Shown: positions 53,139-60,353 of the stretch, in pieces
Layout: the number at the start of each line of letters is the position of its first letter
How positions within the stretch are numbered: position 1 is the stretch's first letter
Assembly: GCA_963772805.1 (NCBI GenBank)
Contig: CAVYYU010000005.1
Span: 1-64,000, forward strand
Direction of reading: 5' to 3'
Origin: Legionella_A sp963772805
Lineage (GTDB): Bacteria; Pseudomonadota; Gammaproteobacteria; Legionellales; Legionellaceae
Length of the DNA stretch: 64,000 bases
The notes under the pieces: model-generated
What the model was told of the DNA's origin: nothing
Database searches by the model: none
What the model saw: the letters and a program-made list of their open reading frames with translations, nothing else
Program-made: the position numbers and the translations under genes

Positions 53139-53696
53139 GTGAGTACATTAACCAGTTTACCTAATTTGTTAACTTTATCGCGCATTGTGCTCATTCCTGT
53201 TTTTGTCATAGTGTTTTATTTACCATTCGAATGGGCGAGGGCGGTGGCCGCTGTTATCTTTGCTTTGGCGAGTTTTACAGACTGGTTAGATGGTTATTTA
53301 GCGCGCAAACTCAAACAAATCTCGCCTTTTGGCGCGTTTCTAGATCCCGTAGCAGATAAATTACTGGTTGCCACCAGTTTGTTGTTGCTCGTTGGTGCGA
53401 AAGATATAAATTACATTACGATACCTGCGATTATTATTGTTGGCCGTGAAATTGTAATTTCGGCTCTCAGGGAGTGGATGGCTGAGATAGGAAGTAGGGC
53501 AAGTGTCGCCGTAAGTTATATAGGTCGGGTAAAAACGTCACTACAAATGATAGCCTTGATTTTGTTATTAGCGTTTGCCCCGGCGGCATCCTGGTGGGGT
53601 GTTTTCGGGTTTGTTTTACTGTACTTGGCATCTATTTTAACGATTTGGTCAATGGTTATTTATATTGGTATCGCCTGGCCAAAATTGATCAAATAA
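53139..53696 (+). CDS. pgsA: CDP-diacylglycerol-glycerol-3-phosphate 3-phosphatidyltransferase
   Basis: The 185-residue protein starts at GTG 53139 (GAGGACGAA upstream). The CDP-alcohol phosphotransferase motif is complete: TDWLDGYLARKLKQISPFGA and FLDPVADKLL (DxxDGxxAR...GxxxDxxxD). Several membrane helices (IVLIPVFVIVFYLPFEWARA; WWGVFGFVLLYLASILTIWS). It makes phosphatidylglycerophosphate, precursor of PG and cardiolipin, in the inner membrane. It is followed by tRNA-Gly-Cys-Leu, the classic gammaproteobacterial order. Confidence 0.96.
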   Translation: MSTLTSLPNLLTLSRIVLIPVFVIVFYLPFEWARAVAAVIFALASFTDWLDGYLARKLKQISPFGAFLDPVADKLLVATSLLLLVGAKDINYITIPAIIIVGREIVISALREWMAEIGSRASVAVSYIGRVKTSLQMIALILLLAFAPAASWWGVFGFVLLYLASILTIWSMVIYIGIAWPKLIK

Positions 53697-53752
53697 AGCC
53701 AGCGGAATGTCTGCAGCCTTTCATTAATTTCAATAAAATAGATGGTTTAGTG

Positions 53753-53780
53753 TTGACAGGGTATGTATTTCCGGTAGAAT
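53753..53780 (+). promoter_or_regulatory. sigma-70 promoter of tRNA-Gly
   Basis: TTGACA (53753-53758), 16-base spacer, TAGAAT (53775-53780); the tRNA begins 14 bases after the -10 box. A near-consensus promoter between pgsA and the tRNA suggests independent transcription. Confidence 0.8.
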
Positions 53781-53794
53781 CCATCCCCGAAGAA

Positions 53795-53869
53795 GCGGGA
53801 ATAGCTCAGTGGTAGAGCACAACCTTGCCAAGGTTGGGGTCGCGAGTTCGAGCCTCGTTTCCCGCTCCA
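53795..53869 (+). tRNA. tRNA-Gly (GCC)
   Basis: Cloverleaf GCGGGAA...TTCCCGCTCCA with encoded CCA; D-arm GCTCAGTGGTAGAGC, anticodon loop TTGCCAA, T-arm with GTTCGAG. First of three tRNAs behind pgsA. Confidence 0.97.
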
Positions 53870-53875
53870 GAATTT

Positions 53876-53902
53876 AAGCGACAGCAACGTCGCTTTTTTT
53901 TT
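53876..53902 (+). terminator. rho-independent terminator after tRNA-Gly
   Basis: AAGCGAC-AGCAAC-GTCGCTT followed by eight T. It separates tRNA-Gly from tRNA-Cys, so tRNA-Cys and tRNA-Leu need read-through or their own promoter. Confidence 0.9.
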
Positions 53903-53995
53903 ACACAAGCTTATAAGACAACCTTCGGATACGAAAGTTGATGGCTAGAAGTATATGCTCACATCAGCATTTTCTGCTGGCGGAGATATAAATAC

Positions 53996-54069
53996 GGCTG
54001 GGTGGCAGAGTGGTTATGCAGCGGCCTGCAAAGCCGCGAATGCCGGTTCGATTCCGGCCCCAGCCTCCA
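53996..54069 (+). tRNA. tRNA-Cys (GCA)
   Basis: Cloverleaf GGCTGGG...CCCAGCCTCCA, anticodon loop CTGCAAA, encoded CCA. Five bases before tRNA-Leu. Confidence 0.97.
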
Positions 54070-54074
54070 CTATT

Positions 54075-54161
54075 GCCCAGGTGGCGAAACAGGTAGACGC
54101 AAGGGATTTAAAATCCCTCGGGAGTAATCCCATGCCGGTTCGATTCCGGCCCTGGGCACCA
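54075..54161 (+). tRNA. tRNA-Leu (TAA)
   Basis: An 87-base type II tRNA: GCCCAGG...CCTGGGCACCA with long variable arm (CTCGGGAGTAATCCCATG), anticodon loop TTTAAAA, encoded CCA. Confidence 0.97.
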
Positions 54162-54512
54162 ATTACACACCATTTTTAATGGTTCGCAACGCTCGAAATT
54201 AAATGTAACTTCCTGATTAAATATAATAATACCGATACCTTCTATTTAGAGCACTCTCAACAGACACTAATCTCAGCTTGCCGTTTTTCAACGATATTGG
54301 GTGGTTTCTTGTTTTAGGCTTCGAGATGGCGTAAACGCCTACTCAGCTTGAAGGGATTCCGTGTATAAAAACTCCTTAACTTAATGGCATTGTAACGCGG
54401 GCTTCATGAAGTGATGACTAAATTAGCATAAGTTTAAAGCCCGAAATTCGACCACCGAGGTTATTTGGCGTACAATAGTCTCATTTTATATTATATCTAA
54501 AGAGAGACGGGG
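54162..54512. other. intergenic before the LRR gene
   Basis: Apart from a small GGCGTAAACGCC hairpin near 54332, nothing is recognised. GAGAGACGGGG precedes the LRR gene start. Confidence 0.45.
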
Positions 54513-56429
54513 ATGTCTTACAGACTAACTAACCTAAAAAATAAAACTGCCGTTGAGTTAACCACCGCGTTTGCAGCTATTCCTCAAGGCGTAACAGCGC
54601 TTGATTTGAGCGAGAATGACCTCGGCGATTTAACCGATGCTGCGTTAACCACCGTATTTTCGGTTATCCCTCAATGCGTGACAACACTTGATTTAAGTTT
54701 AAATGATCTCTACAAAAAAACAGCCGCTGCGTTAGCCACCGCGTTTGCAGCTATTCCTCAAGGCGTGACAAAACTTGATTTAAGTTTCAATGATCTCTAC
54801 AACAAAACTGGCGCTATGTTAGCCACCGTATTGGCGGCTATCCCTCAAAGTGTGACTACACTTACTTTAGGTGGGAATGACCTCGGTGCATTAACCGGTG
54901 CTGAGTTAGCTTTAGTGCTTGCGGCTATCCCTCAAAACGTGATAACACTCGATTTAAGAGCAAATAAGCTCTACCAAAAAACCGGTGCTGAGTTAGCCGC
55001 CGCGTTTGCGGCTATCCATCAAGGCGTGACAACTCTTAATTTAAGTTTTAATAATCTAGCCATCAAAACAGGTGATGAATTAGCCACCGCGTTTGCGGCT
55101 ATCCATCAAGGCGTGACAACGCTTGATTTAAGTTTTAATAATCTAGCCAGCCTAACAGGTGATGAATTAACCACCGCATTTGCGGCCATCCCTAACGGCG
55201 TGACAATACTTCATTTGAGCGGGAATGACTTCGGCGATTTTGTAACCGGTGCTGCGTTAGCCAGCGCTTTGGCAGCTATTCCTCAAGGTGTGACTAAACT
55301 TGATTTGAGCCATAATGAGCTCAGAAATTTAACTGGTGCTGCGTTAGTCAGCGTTTTGGCAGCTATTCCTCAAAGTGTGACTACACTTGATTTGAGCCAT
55401 AATAAGCTCGACGATTTTACTGGTGCTGCGTTAGCCAGCGCTTTGGCAGCTATTCCTCAAGGTGTGACTACACTTGATTTGAGCCATAATAACCTCGGTA
55501 GTTTAACTGGTGCTGAGTTGGCCAGCGTATTGGCAGCTATTCCTCAAGGTGTGACTACACTTGATTTGAGCCATAATAACCTCAGTAGTTTAACTGGTGA
55601 CGAGTTGGCCACCGTATTGGCAGCTATACCTCCAAGCGTGATCACACTTAATTTAAGCCATAATAACCTCAGCAATTTAACCGGTGCTCCATTAGCCACT
55701 GCATTGGCAGCTATACCTCCACGCGTGACCAAACTTAATTTAGTCGAGAATGATTTTGGCAATTTAAACGATGACGAGTTAGCTACTGCATTTGCGGCTA
55801 TCCCCCCAAGTATCAATGAAATAAATTTTAGTCTGGAAGACTTTATATATAGAGCTAAAGATGAGTTGCTGAATCTAGGAACGGCTTTGCCTTATGTTAT
55901 GAAAATTAATGTTATAGATGAATGCGGAAAGCCGGTTGATGATCCCTTAATAAATATATTGAAAAGCGCTGTTGGCCAAGGGATTATGCAAGTTTATCAT
56001 TCTCTGCATAAAGATAAAAACAGTCCCAATATCCATAGTGATTTGGTCTATGTCATTTTGTCCTACCTTACGGGGGCAAAGTGGAGCCAGTTGAAATCGT
56101 TCGTCGAAACAGAGAAAGGAGAAGAAAAACTTAGTTCTTCTTCAAGCGACCCGCATCATTCTGATGCTCAAATGCAGAAGCCGAAAGACCGAGAGCACAA
56201 AGAGAATGATTTGCCTTCGTTTTTTAAAAGATCTCGTACAGGGCCGCGTAAACCACGTGAATTTCATGAGATAGAACTTCTCAGCCCATCATCAAGCTCT
56301 TCGTCGTCAAGATTTGCAAGCTCACCTGTTGGTTTAAATGAGGCTTACATGGAAGAAGACACTGAAATGCAAGAGGTAATATGGCACTCACTAAAACGAC
56401 CTCGTTCTCCAGCTTCTTTCAATAAATAA
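54513..56429 (+). CDS. leucine-rich repeat protein, 15 RI-type repeats
   Basis: Of 638 residues, about 11-447 are fifteen tandem 29-residue repeats of the ribonuclease-inhibitor type (consensus TGAALASALAAIPQGVTTLD then LSHNNLGSL). A helical non-repeat domain follows (VGQGIMQVYHSLHKDK, SDLVYVILSYLTGAKW), then a long charged, Ser-rich disordered tail with basic KRSRTGPRKPRE and a C-terminal KRPRSPASFNK that could act as a nuclear signal. No transmembrane or enzymatic motif. It is a eukaryote-like protein, likely a type IV effector by analogy. Start ATG 54513 behind GAGACGGGG. Confidence 0.85.
   Translation: MSYRLTNLKNKTAVELTTAFAAIPQGVTALDLSENDLGDLTDAALTTVFSVIPQCVTTLDLSLNDLYKKTAAALATAFAAIPQGVTKLDLSFNDLYNKTGAMLATVLAAIPQSVTTLTLGGNDLGALTGAELALVLAAIPQNVITLDLRANKLYQKTGAELAAAFAAIHQGVTTLNLSFNNLAIKTGDELATAFAAIHQGVTTLDLSFNNLASLTGDELTTAFAAIPNGVTILHLSGNDFGDFVTGAALASALAAIPQGVTKLDLSHNELRNLTGAALVSVLAAIPQSVTTLDLSHNKLDDFTGAALASALAAIPQGVTTLDLSHNNLGSLTGAELASVLAAIPQGVTTLDLSHNNLSSLTGDELATVLAAIPPSVITLNLSHNNLSNLTGAPLATALAAIPPRVTKLNLVENDFGNLNDDELATAFAAIPPSINEINFSLEDFIYRAKDELLNLGTALPYVMKINVIDECGKPVDDPLINILKSAVGQGIMQVYHSLHKDKNSPNIHSDLVYVILSYLTGAKWSQLKSFVETEKGEEKLSSSSSDPHHSDAQMQKPKDREHKENDLPSFFKRSRTGPRKPREFHEIELLSPSSSSSSSRFASSPVGLNEAYMEEDTEMQEVIWHSLKRPRSPASFNK
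54546..55845 (+). repeat. 87-bp tandem repeats in the LRR gene
   Basis: About fifteen 87-bp units (one of 90 bp near 55250), the units from 55250 to 55600 being most alike at DNA level. This suggests growth by unequal crossing-over in the 3' part of the array. Confidence 0.88.
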
Positions 56430-56583
56430 CGACAGTACAAGCACCGCGCAAGTGGAAAATGCAAGCGGTCGGGCTTTGTCAGATAGGTTTTTTGGCACAA
56501 TATAACAATATGCTCAAATGTGAGCTATATTAATTTAAATAGGAGCAGTAATGACAGTATAAAAATAAAAAAGAGGAACTATC

Positions 56584-57867
56584 ATGAGGCTATATCTGCT
56601 ATTACTACTAGCAGTCACATCAACATCAACATGTTTCGCGCTGCCTTCTCAGCTTCCTGTGCAAGAAACGAAAACGTTGAATCCAGACAACGACGTAGTG
56701 AATCAAATCATCACGATGGTAAGTAAAAAATACTGCGAACCGCAACCGTTGAGCAAGCCATTAAATAGTGTTGAAATAAAAAAAATGATGCAGCAGGAAG
56801 CAGTGCCGTCCGCACTTGCTGATAAAGTCTTAACTACGCTAACCTGCGCCAAAAAATACAATCAAGACCAAAATAATATCTTGACTCTGATTGACTACTC
56901 GCTACCCTCAAATGAAAGGCGTCTGTGGGTATTTGATTTAAACAATAAAAAATTATTATTCCATACCTATGTTGCGCACGGAGTCCGCTCAGGCTATTTA
57001 TCATCCAATTATTTTTCAAATAAAAATAACAGCAGGGCAAGTAGTCTTGGTGTATACAACACTGAAAAATCCTATTATGGGCGCCATGGCTTGTCATTAA
57101 AGCTGGATGGTTTGGAGCGAAATTTTAATGATAATGCGTCTAGTCGGGCCGTTGTTATGCATGGTGGGTGGTATGTTGAAGAAAGTTTCATAAAAAAATA
57201 TGGACGTGCAGGGCGTAGCTGGGGATGTCCCGCAGTTCCTGACAATCTTACTGAACTGATTATCAACACCATCAAAGATAAATCGCTTATGGTCGTCTAC
57301 TATCCTAGTGAAAATTGGTTGGTAAAATCAAAATTCTTGAATTGCAATACCCCATCATCCATGCGGAGTACGGCCAATTTGCAGCCTGATATACCACCGA
57401 CAATCGACCCAAGCGAACCGCAGGAATCTGTTCTTTTTACGGATCAAAGTAACCGACGTGAGGAAGGTGGAACAGTAGCAACCATTACCGCGGATAATTA
57501 TGAACGAATATTTCACACGAAGGCACCTTTAACGCGGATGCTACGACGCCAAATTAATAATATTGAATATGTCGCATTGAGTGATAAAGAGCTGGGTCAG
57601 ATGGTGACTAGTCAAAATCAAGTGAGTGATAATAGCAGAGGTAATTTAGACGTCATTAATTTCGTCAGACCAGAGGTGATTATGGTCCGAGGTTACTATG
57701 CCACTGAGATGAGAATTGTAAATCTTGGAAAAATAAAAGAGATTAAATTTCAAGCAAACTCCTCGGCTGATGCGGGTAAACCTGCAAATTATACTGTCTA
57801 TTTCGAGCAAAATAAGTCCGTAAATTTAAGAGCGGTCAAACAATTCATCCGTTGGTTGGGTCTGTGA
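56584..57867 (+). CDS. secreted YkuD_2-type murein L,D-transpeptidase family protein
   Basis: This 427-residue protein has signal peptide MRLYLLLLLAVTSTSTCFA. The central domain carries the L,D-transpeptidase signature: ERRLWVFDLNNKKLLFHTYV, AVVMHGGWYVEE (His) and GRAGRSWGCPAV (catalytic Cys) as in the YkuD_2 family. The family links or modifies peptidoglycan in the periplasm. The C-terminal 130 residues are an extra domain without assignment. AAGAGGAAC precedes the ATG. Confidence 0.9.
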   Translation: MRLYLLLLLAVTSTSTCFALPSQLPVQETKTLNPDNDVVNQIITMVSKKYCEPQPLSKPLNSVEIKKMMQQEAVPSALADKVLTTLTCAKKYNQDQNNILTLIDYSLPSNERRLWVFDLNNKKLLFHTYVAHGVRSGYLSSNYFSNKNNSRASSLGVYNTEKSYYGRHGLSLKLDGLERNFNDNASSRAVVMHGGWYVEESFIKKYGRAGRSWGCPAVPDNLTELIINTIKDKSLMVVYYPSENWLVKSKFLNCNTPSSMRSTANLQPDIPPTIDPSEPQESVLFTDQSNRREEGGTVATITADNYERIFHTKAPLTRMLRRQINNIEYVALSDKELGQMVTSQNQVSDNSRGNLDVINFVRPEVIMVRGYYATEMRIVNLGKIKEIKFQANSSADAGKPANYTVYFEQNKSVNLRAVKQFIRWLGL

Positions 57868-58015
57868 TTATTTGAAGATCATTCTGCTTGTTTTAGTAAT
57901 CCATGTTTTCAGCAGTCCGTGCAACTTAGAAATTTATTTACCTCAACATATAATACGATTAGAGCTGCAAGAAGACGGCTATTTTGTATCTGAGCAGACA
58001 GGGTATGGCGGGTCG

Positions 58016-58942
58016 TTAACTCACTGGTAGTGCTGGATAAATGAATGTTGCTTCATGTTTATTATAAAATAAATTCAGTACGCGCGAATTGGGTATTTCT
58101 TGCAGTTGTTTGATGGTGGACAACTCCGTTTTACCTTGTAGCTTTATGGTGAAAATCATTTGCCTGGCTTTATTAGAAGCTATCCATTTCATGATCAGGG
58201 CATAGGCTCGCTCTGGGTAGCAGGCTATATCTGAAAGCACCCAGTCGTAAGTTTGCTCTAATGAAGCTGGATCTAAGGCAAATGCGCTTTGTTGCAGAAA
58301 TTGCACGCCGGGAAGCGTCATGATTTCTGGCGCCAGTACTGCTTTATCGACGGCGGTTACGCATGCCCCCAAGGATTGCAACACATAGGTCCAACCCCCA
58401 GGTGATGCGCCCAAGTCTAAGGCAGTGTCACCCGCTTTTGGATATTTCTCCAAAAGCGTGAGTGCCTCCCAGAGTTTTAAATAGGCTCGATTGGGTGGGT
58501 TTACTTTATCCTCAATAAAAAAGCATTGCCCTTGCGGCCATTTTTTTGCGCGTGTTGCGCTGTAAACCATGGTGTTTTTATCCAGAAGACTAAAGCCGCC
58601 TATTGTAGGAATGGGCGTATCAATGGGAAAATCGCGGGTAAGTATTGGGCATTTAATCAATTGCTCTTCGATCAAGCGCGAGCGCCGTACTTGCGAAAGT
58701 GGATGCAAATACCAGTACTTACCGGCCTGGCGAAGAATTTTAGCGGCTTCAGATATGGATTGGAATTTTACAATATTGGGTTCTAACCAAATATCCTGCG
58801 CAAAGCAAATATCTTCTTTTTTGTGTGTGGAGAAAACTAAATTTTCAATGACATCTGAGACATTGCCTAACTCTTCGCAGAGTTCTGAGATAAATTCGGG
58901 TTTTGCGATATAAATGGCCGCTATTTTCTGTTGCGCTTCCAT
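58016..58942 (-). CDS. RlmM-like FtsJ-fold rRNA 2'-O-methyltransferase
   Basis: Of 308 residues, the N-terminal half resembles the THUMP-like part of RlmM. The C-terminal half is an RrmJ-type domain with ALDLGASPGGWTYVLQSLGA, VTAVDKAVL, DWVLSDIACYPER (catalytic Asp) and IFTIKLQGK (catalytic Lys). RlmM methylates C2498 of 23S rRNA; at 308 residues this is somewhat shorter than the E. coli enzyme (366). Followed on the same strand by nothing close; tRNA-Lys lies upstream. Confidence 0.8.
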   Translation of the reverse strand: MEAQQKIAAIYIAKPEFISELCEELGNVSDVIENLVFSTHKKEDICFAQDIWLEPNIVKFQSISEAAKILRQAGKYWYLHPLSQVRRSRLIEEQLIKCPILTRDFPIDTPIPTIGGFSLLDKNTMVYSATRAKKWPQGQCFFIEDKVNPPNRAYLKLWEALTLLEKYPKAGDTALDLGASPGGWTYVLQSLGACVTAVDKAVLAPEIMTLPGVQFLQQSAFALDPASLEQTYDWVLSDIACYPERAYALIMKWIASNKARQMIFTIKLQGKTELSTIKQLQEIPNSRVLNLFYNKHEATFIYPALPVS

Positions 58943-59006
58943 AAAATTGGCCTACGATGGTATCTGAAAACAGGGTGATTCAGATTAATTAAGTGTTTTG
59001 CGAGTG

Positions 59007-59082
59007 TGGTGGGCCGTGTAGGGGTCGAACCTACGACAAAGAGATTAAGAGTCTCCTGCTCTACCAGCTGAGCTAACGGCCC
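59007..59082 (-). tRNA. tRNA-Lys (CTT)
   Basis: Minus-strand cloverleaf GGGCCGT...ACGGCCCACCA with D-arm GCTCAGCTGGTAGAGC, anticodon loop CTCTTAA (anticodon CTT), T-arm GTAGGTTCGACCCCTAC and encoded CCA. A TATAAT -10 box lies at 59096-59101 (minus strand). Confidence 0.95.
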
Positions 59083-59197
59083 TTCAGAGGGTGACATTAT
59101 AATAGATTATAGAAGCTATTGCATTAGTTTTGTACGCGAATCTATTTTAGATAAGGCGTCAATGCCGCGCTAAGATATCCTTTCTTTTCTTGTATCC

Positions 59198-59231
59198 CCA
59201 CACCGAGGCCATCAGGTGTGGATTGTTTTTT
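59198..59231. terminator. hairpin with T-run between acyltransferase gene and tRNA-Lys
   Basis: CCACACC-(10)-GGTGTGG followed on the plus strand by ATTGTTTTTT. It lies 20 bases after the acyltransferase stop but is oriented for plus-strand transcription; the stem may serve both directions. Confidence 0.55.
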
Positions 59232-59241
59232 GTATAATTGA

Positions 59242-60228
59242 CTATTTCTGGCTGATATGGCCTAGTAAAGATCCAGCTTTAATCCCACTAATTAATTGAT
59301 CCTTTTGTAACCATTGTTCATTAAGCCAGGTTCTAAACGCTGATTGCACGTGCTCGTTTTCAAGTAAGGATGGGTTTCTAAATTCAGTGGGAATAGGTAG
59401 TCGTCGAATATGAATTTGAATGGCATCGATCCGGTGGCAGACAAAATCCCATATGGAATTGTGCCCATCCGGATAAATGATACTGACATCCAGTAAGCTA
59501 TCAATTTCTTCATGCATCGCGCCAATTACGAAGCTAATTCCACCGGCTTTTGGCTTAAGCAAAAATTGATACGGTGCCTCTTGTTGTTGATTTTTAGGAG
59601 GAGTAAAGCGCGTACCTTCAATAAAACTGACAATGGATGCCGGTAATTTCTTGAATTGATCAACGGCTTTCAGTGTACTTTTGAGATCCTGCCCATGTTT
59701 ATGAGGATTTTTTGCAAGGTACTCTTTGGAATAACGTTTCATAAAGGGATAACCCATTGCCCACCAGCAGAATCCAAGGACGGGCACCCATATGAGTTGG
59801 CTTTTTATAAAAAATTTTAATAACGGGATGCGTACTGAGTGATTAAATACGTACTGTAATATAACAATATCAAGCCAACTTTGGTGATTGGCGACAATTA
59901 GGTACCAATTATTGGGATGTACGGCGTCTGTTCCACTGATAATCAGTCGCGCTGGTTGAGTAGCACGAATATAAAGATTATTGATGTCAATCCAGAAAGT
60001 GGATATCGCCTGTAGAACATTGGTGCAAAATATTCTCCAGGAGGAGCTGGGGTATAATTTCAATAAACTGATGACAAAAAAGGGAATAAATACCATGATT
60101 GTTGAGATGATCAACGCCAGGAATGCAATAGTCCCATGAAATACGTTACCGTTTTTTTTAAATTGCGGCACTTTAGTGCTCCACCCGAATAGCATGTTGC
60201 ATGACCAAGAAAAAACATCAGTGTCCAT
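59242..60228 (-). CDS. inner-membrane lysophospholipid acyltransferase (YihG-like)
   Basis: The 328-residue protein has an N-terminal membrane segment (FLALIISTIMVFIPFFVISL), the acyltransferase HxxxxD motif in VANHQSWLDIVIL, and the FIEGTRFTPPK substrate-binding motif. This is the PlsC superfamily, YihG/LCLAT subgroup. It transfers an acyl chain to lysophospholipid in the cytoplasmic membrane. An alternative start at 60183 (MLFGWS) is possible. Confidence 0.88.
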   Translation of the reverse strand: MDTDVFSWSCNMLFGWSTKVPQFKKNGNVFHGTIAFLALIISTIMVFIPFFVISLLKLYPSSSWRIFCTNVLQAISTFWIDINNLYIRATQPARLIISGTDAVHPNNWYLIVANHQSWLDIVILQYVFNHSVRIPLLKFFIKSQLIWVPVLGFCWWAMGYPFMKRYSKEYLAKNPHKHGQDLKSTLKAVDQFKKLPASIVSFIEGTRFTPPKNQQQEAPYQFLLKPKAGGISFVIGAMHEEIDSLLDVSIIYPDGHNSIWDFVCHRIDAIQIHIRRLPIPTEFRNPSLLENEHVQSAFRTWLNEQWLQKDQLISGIKAGSLLGHISQK

Positions 60229-60353
60229 TATATCTAATTTTGATAGCTTTGTGATAGTTATTTATGCAATCCTGAGTGGTTGGTTAATAATTAGTTAATA
60301 TTGGGGGGGTATAATACTCCGATGGAAATTAAGTTGCCGGTAGAGGATTTAGT

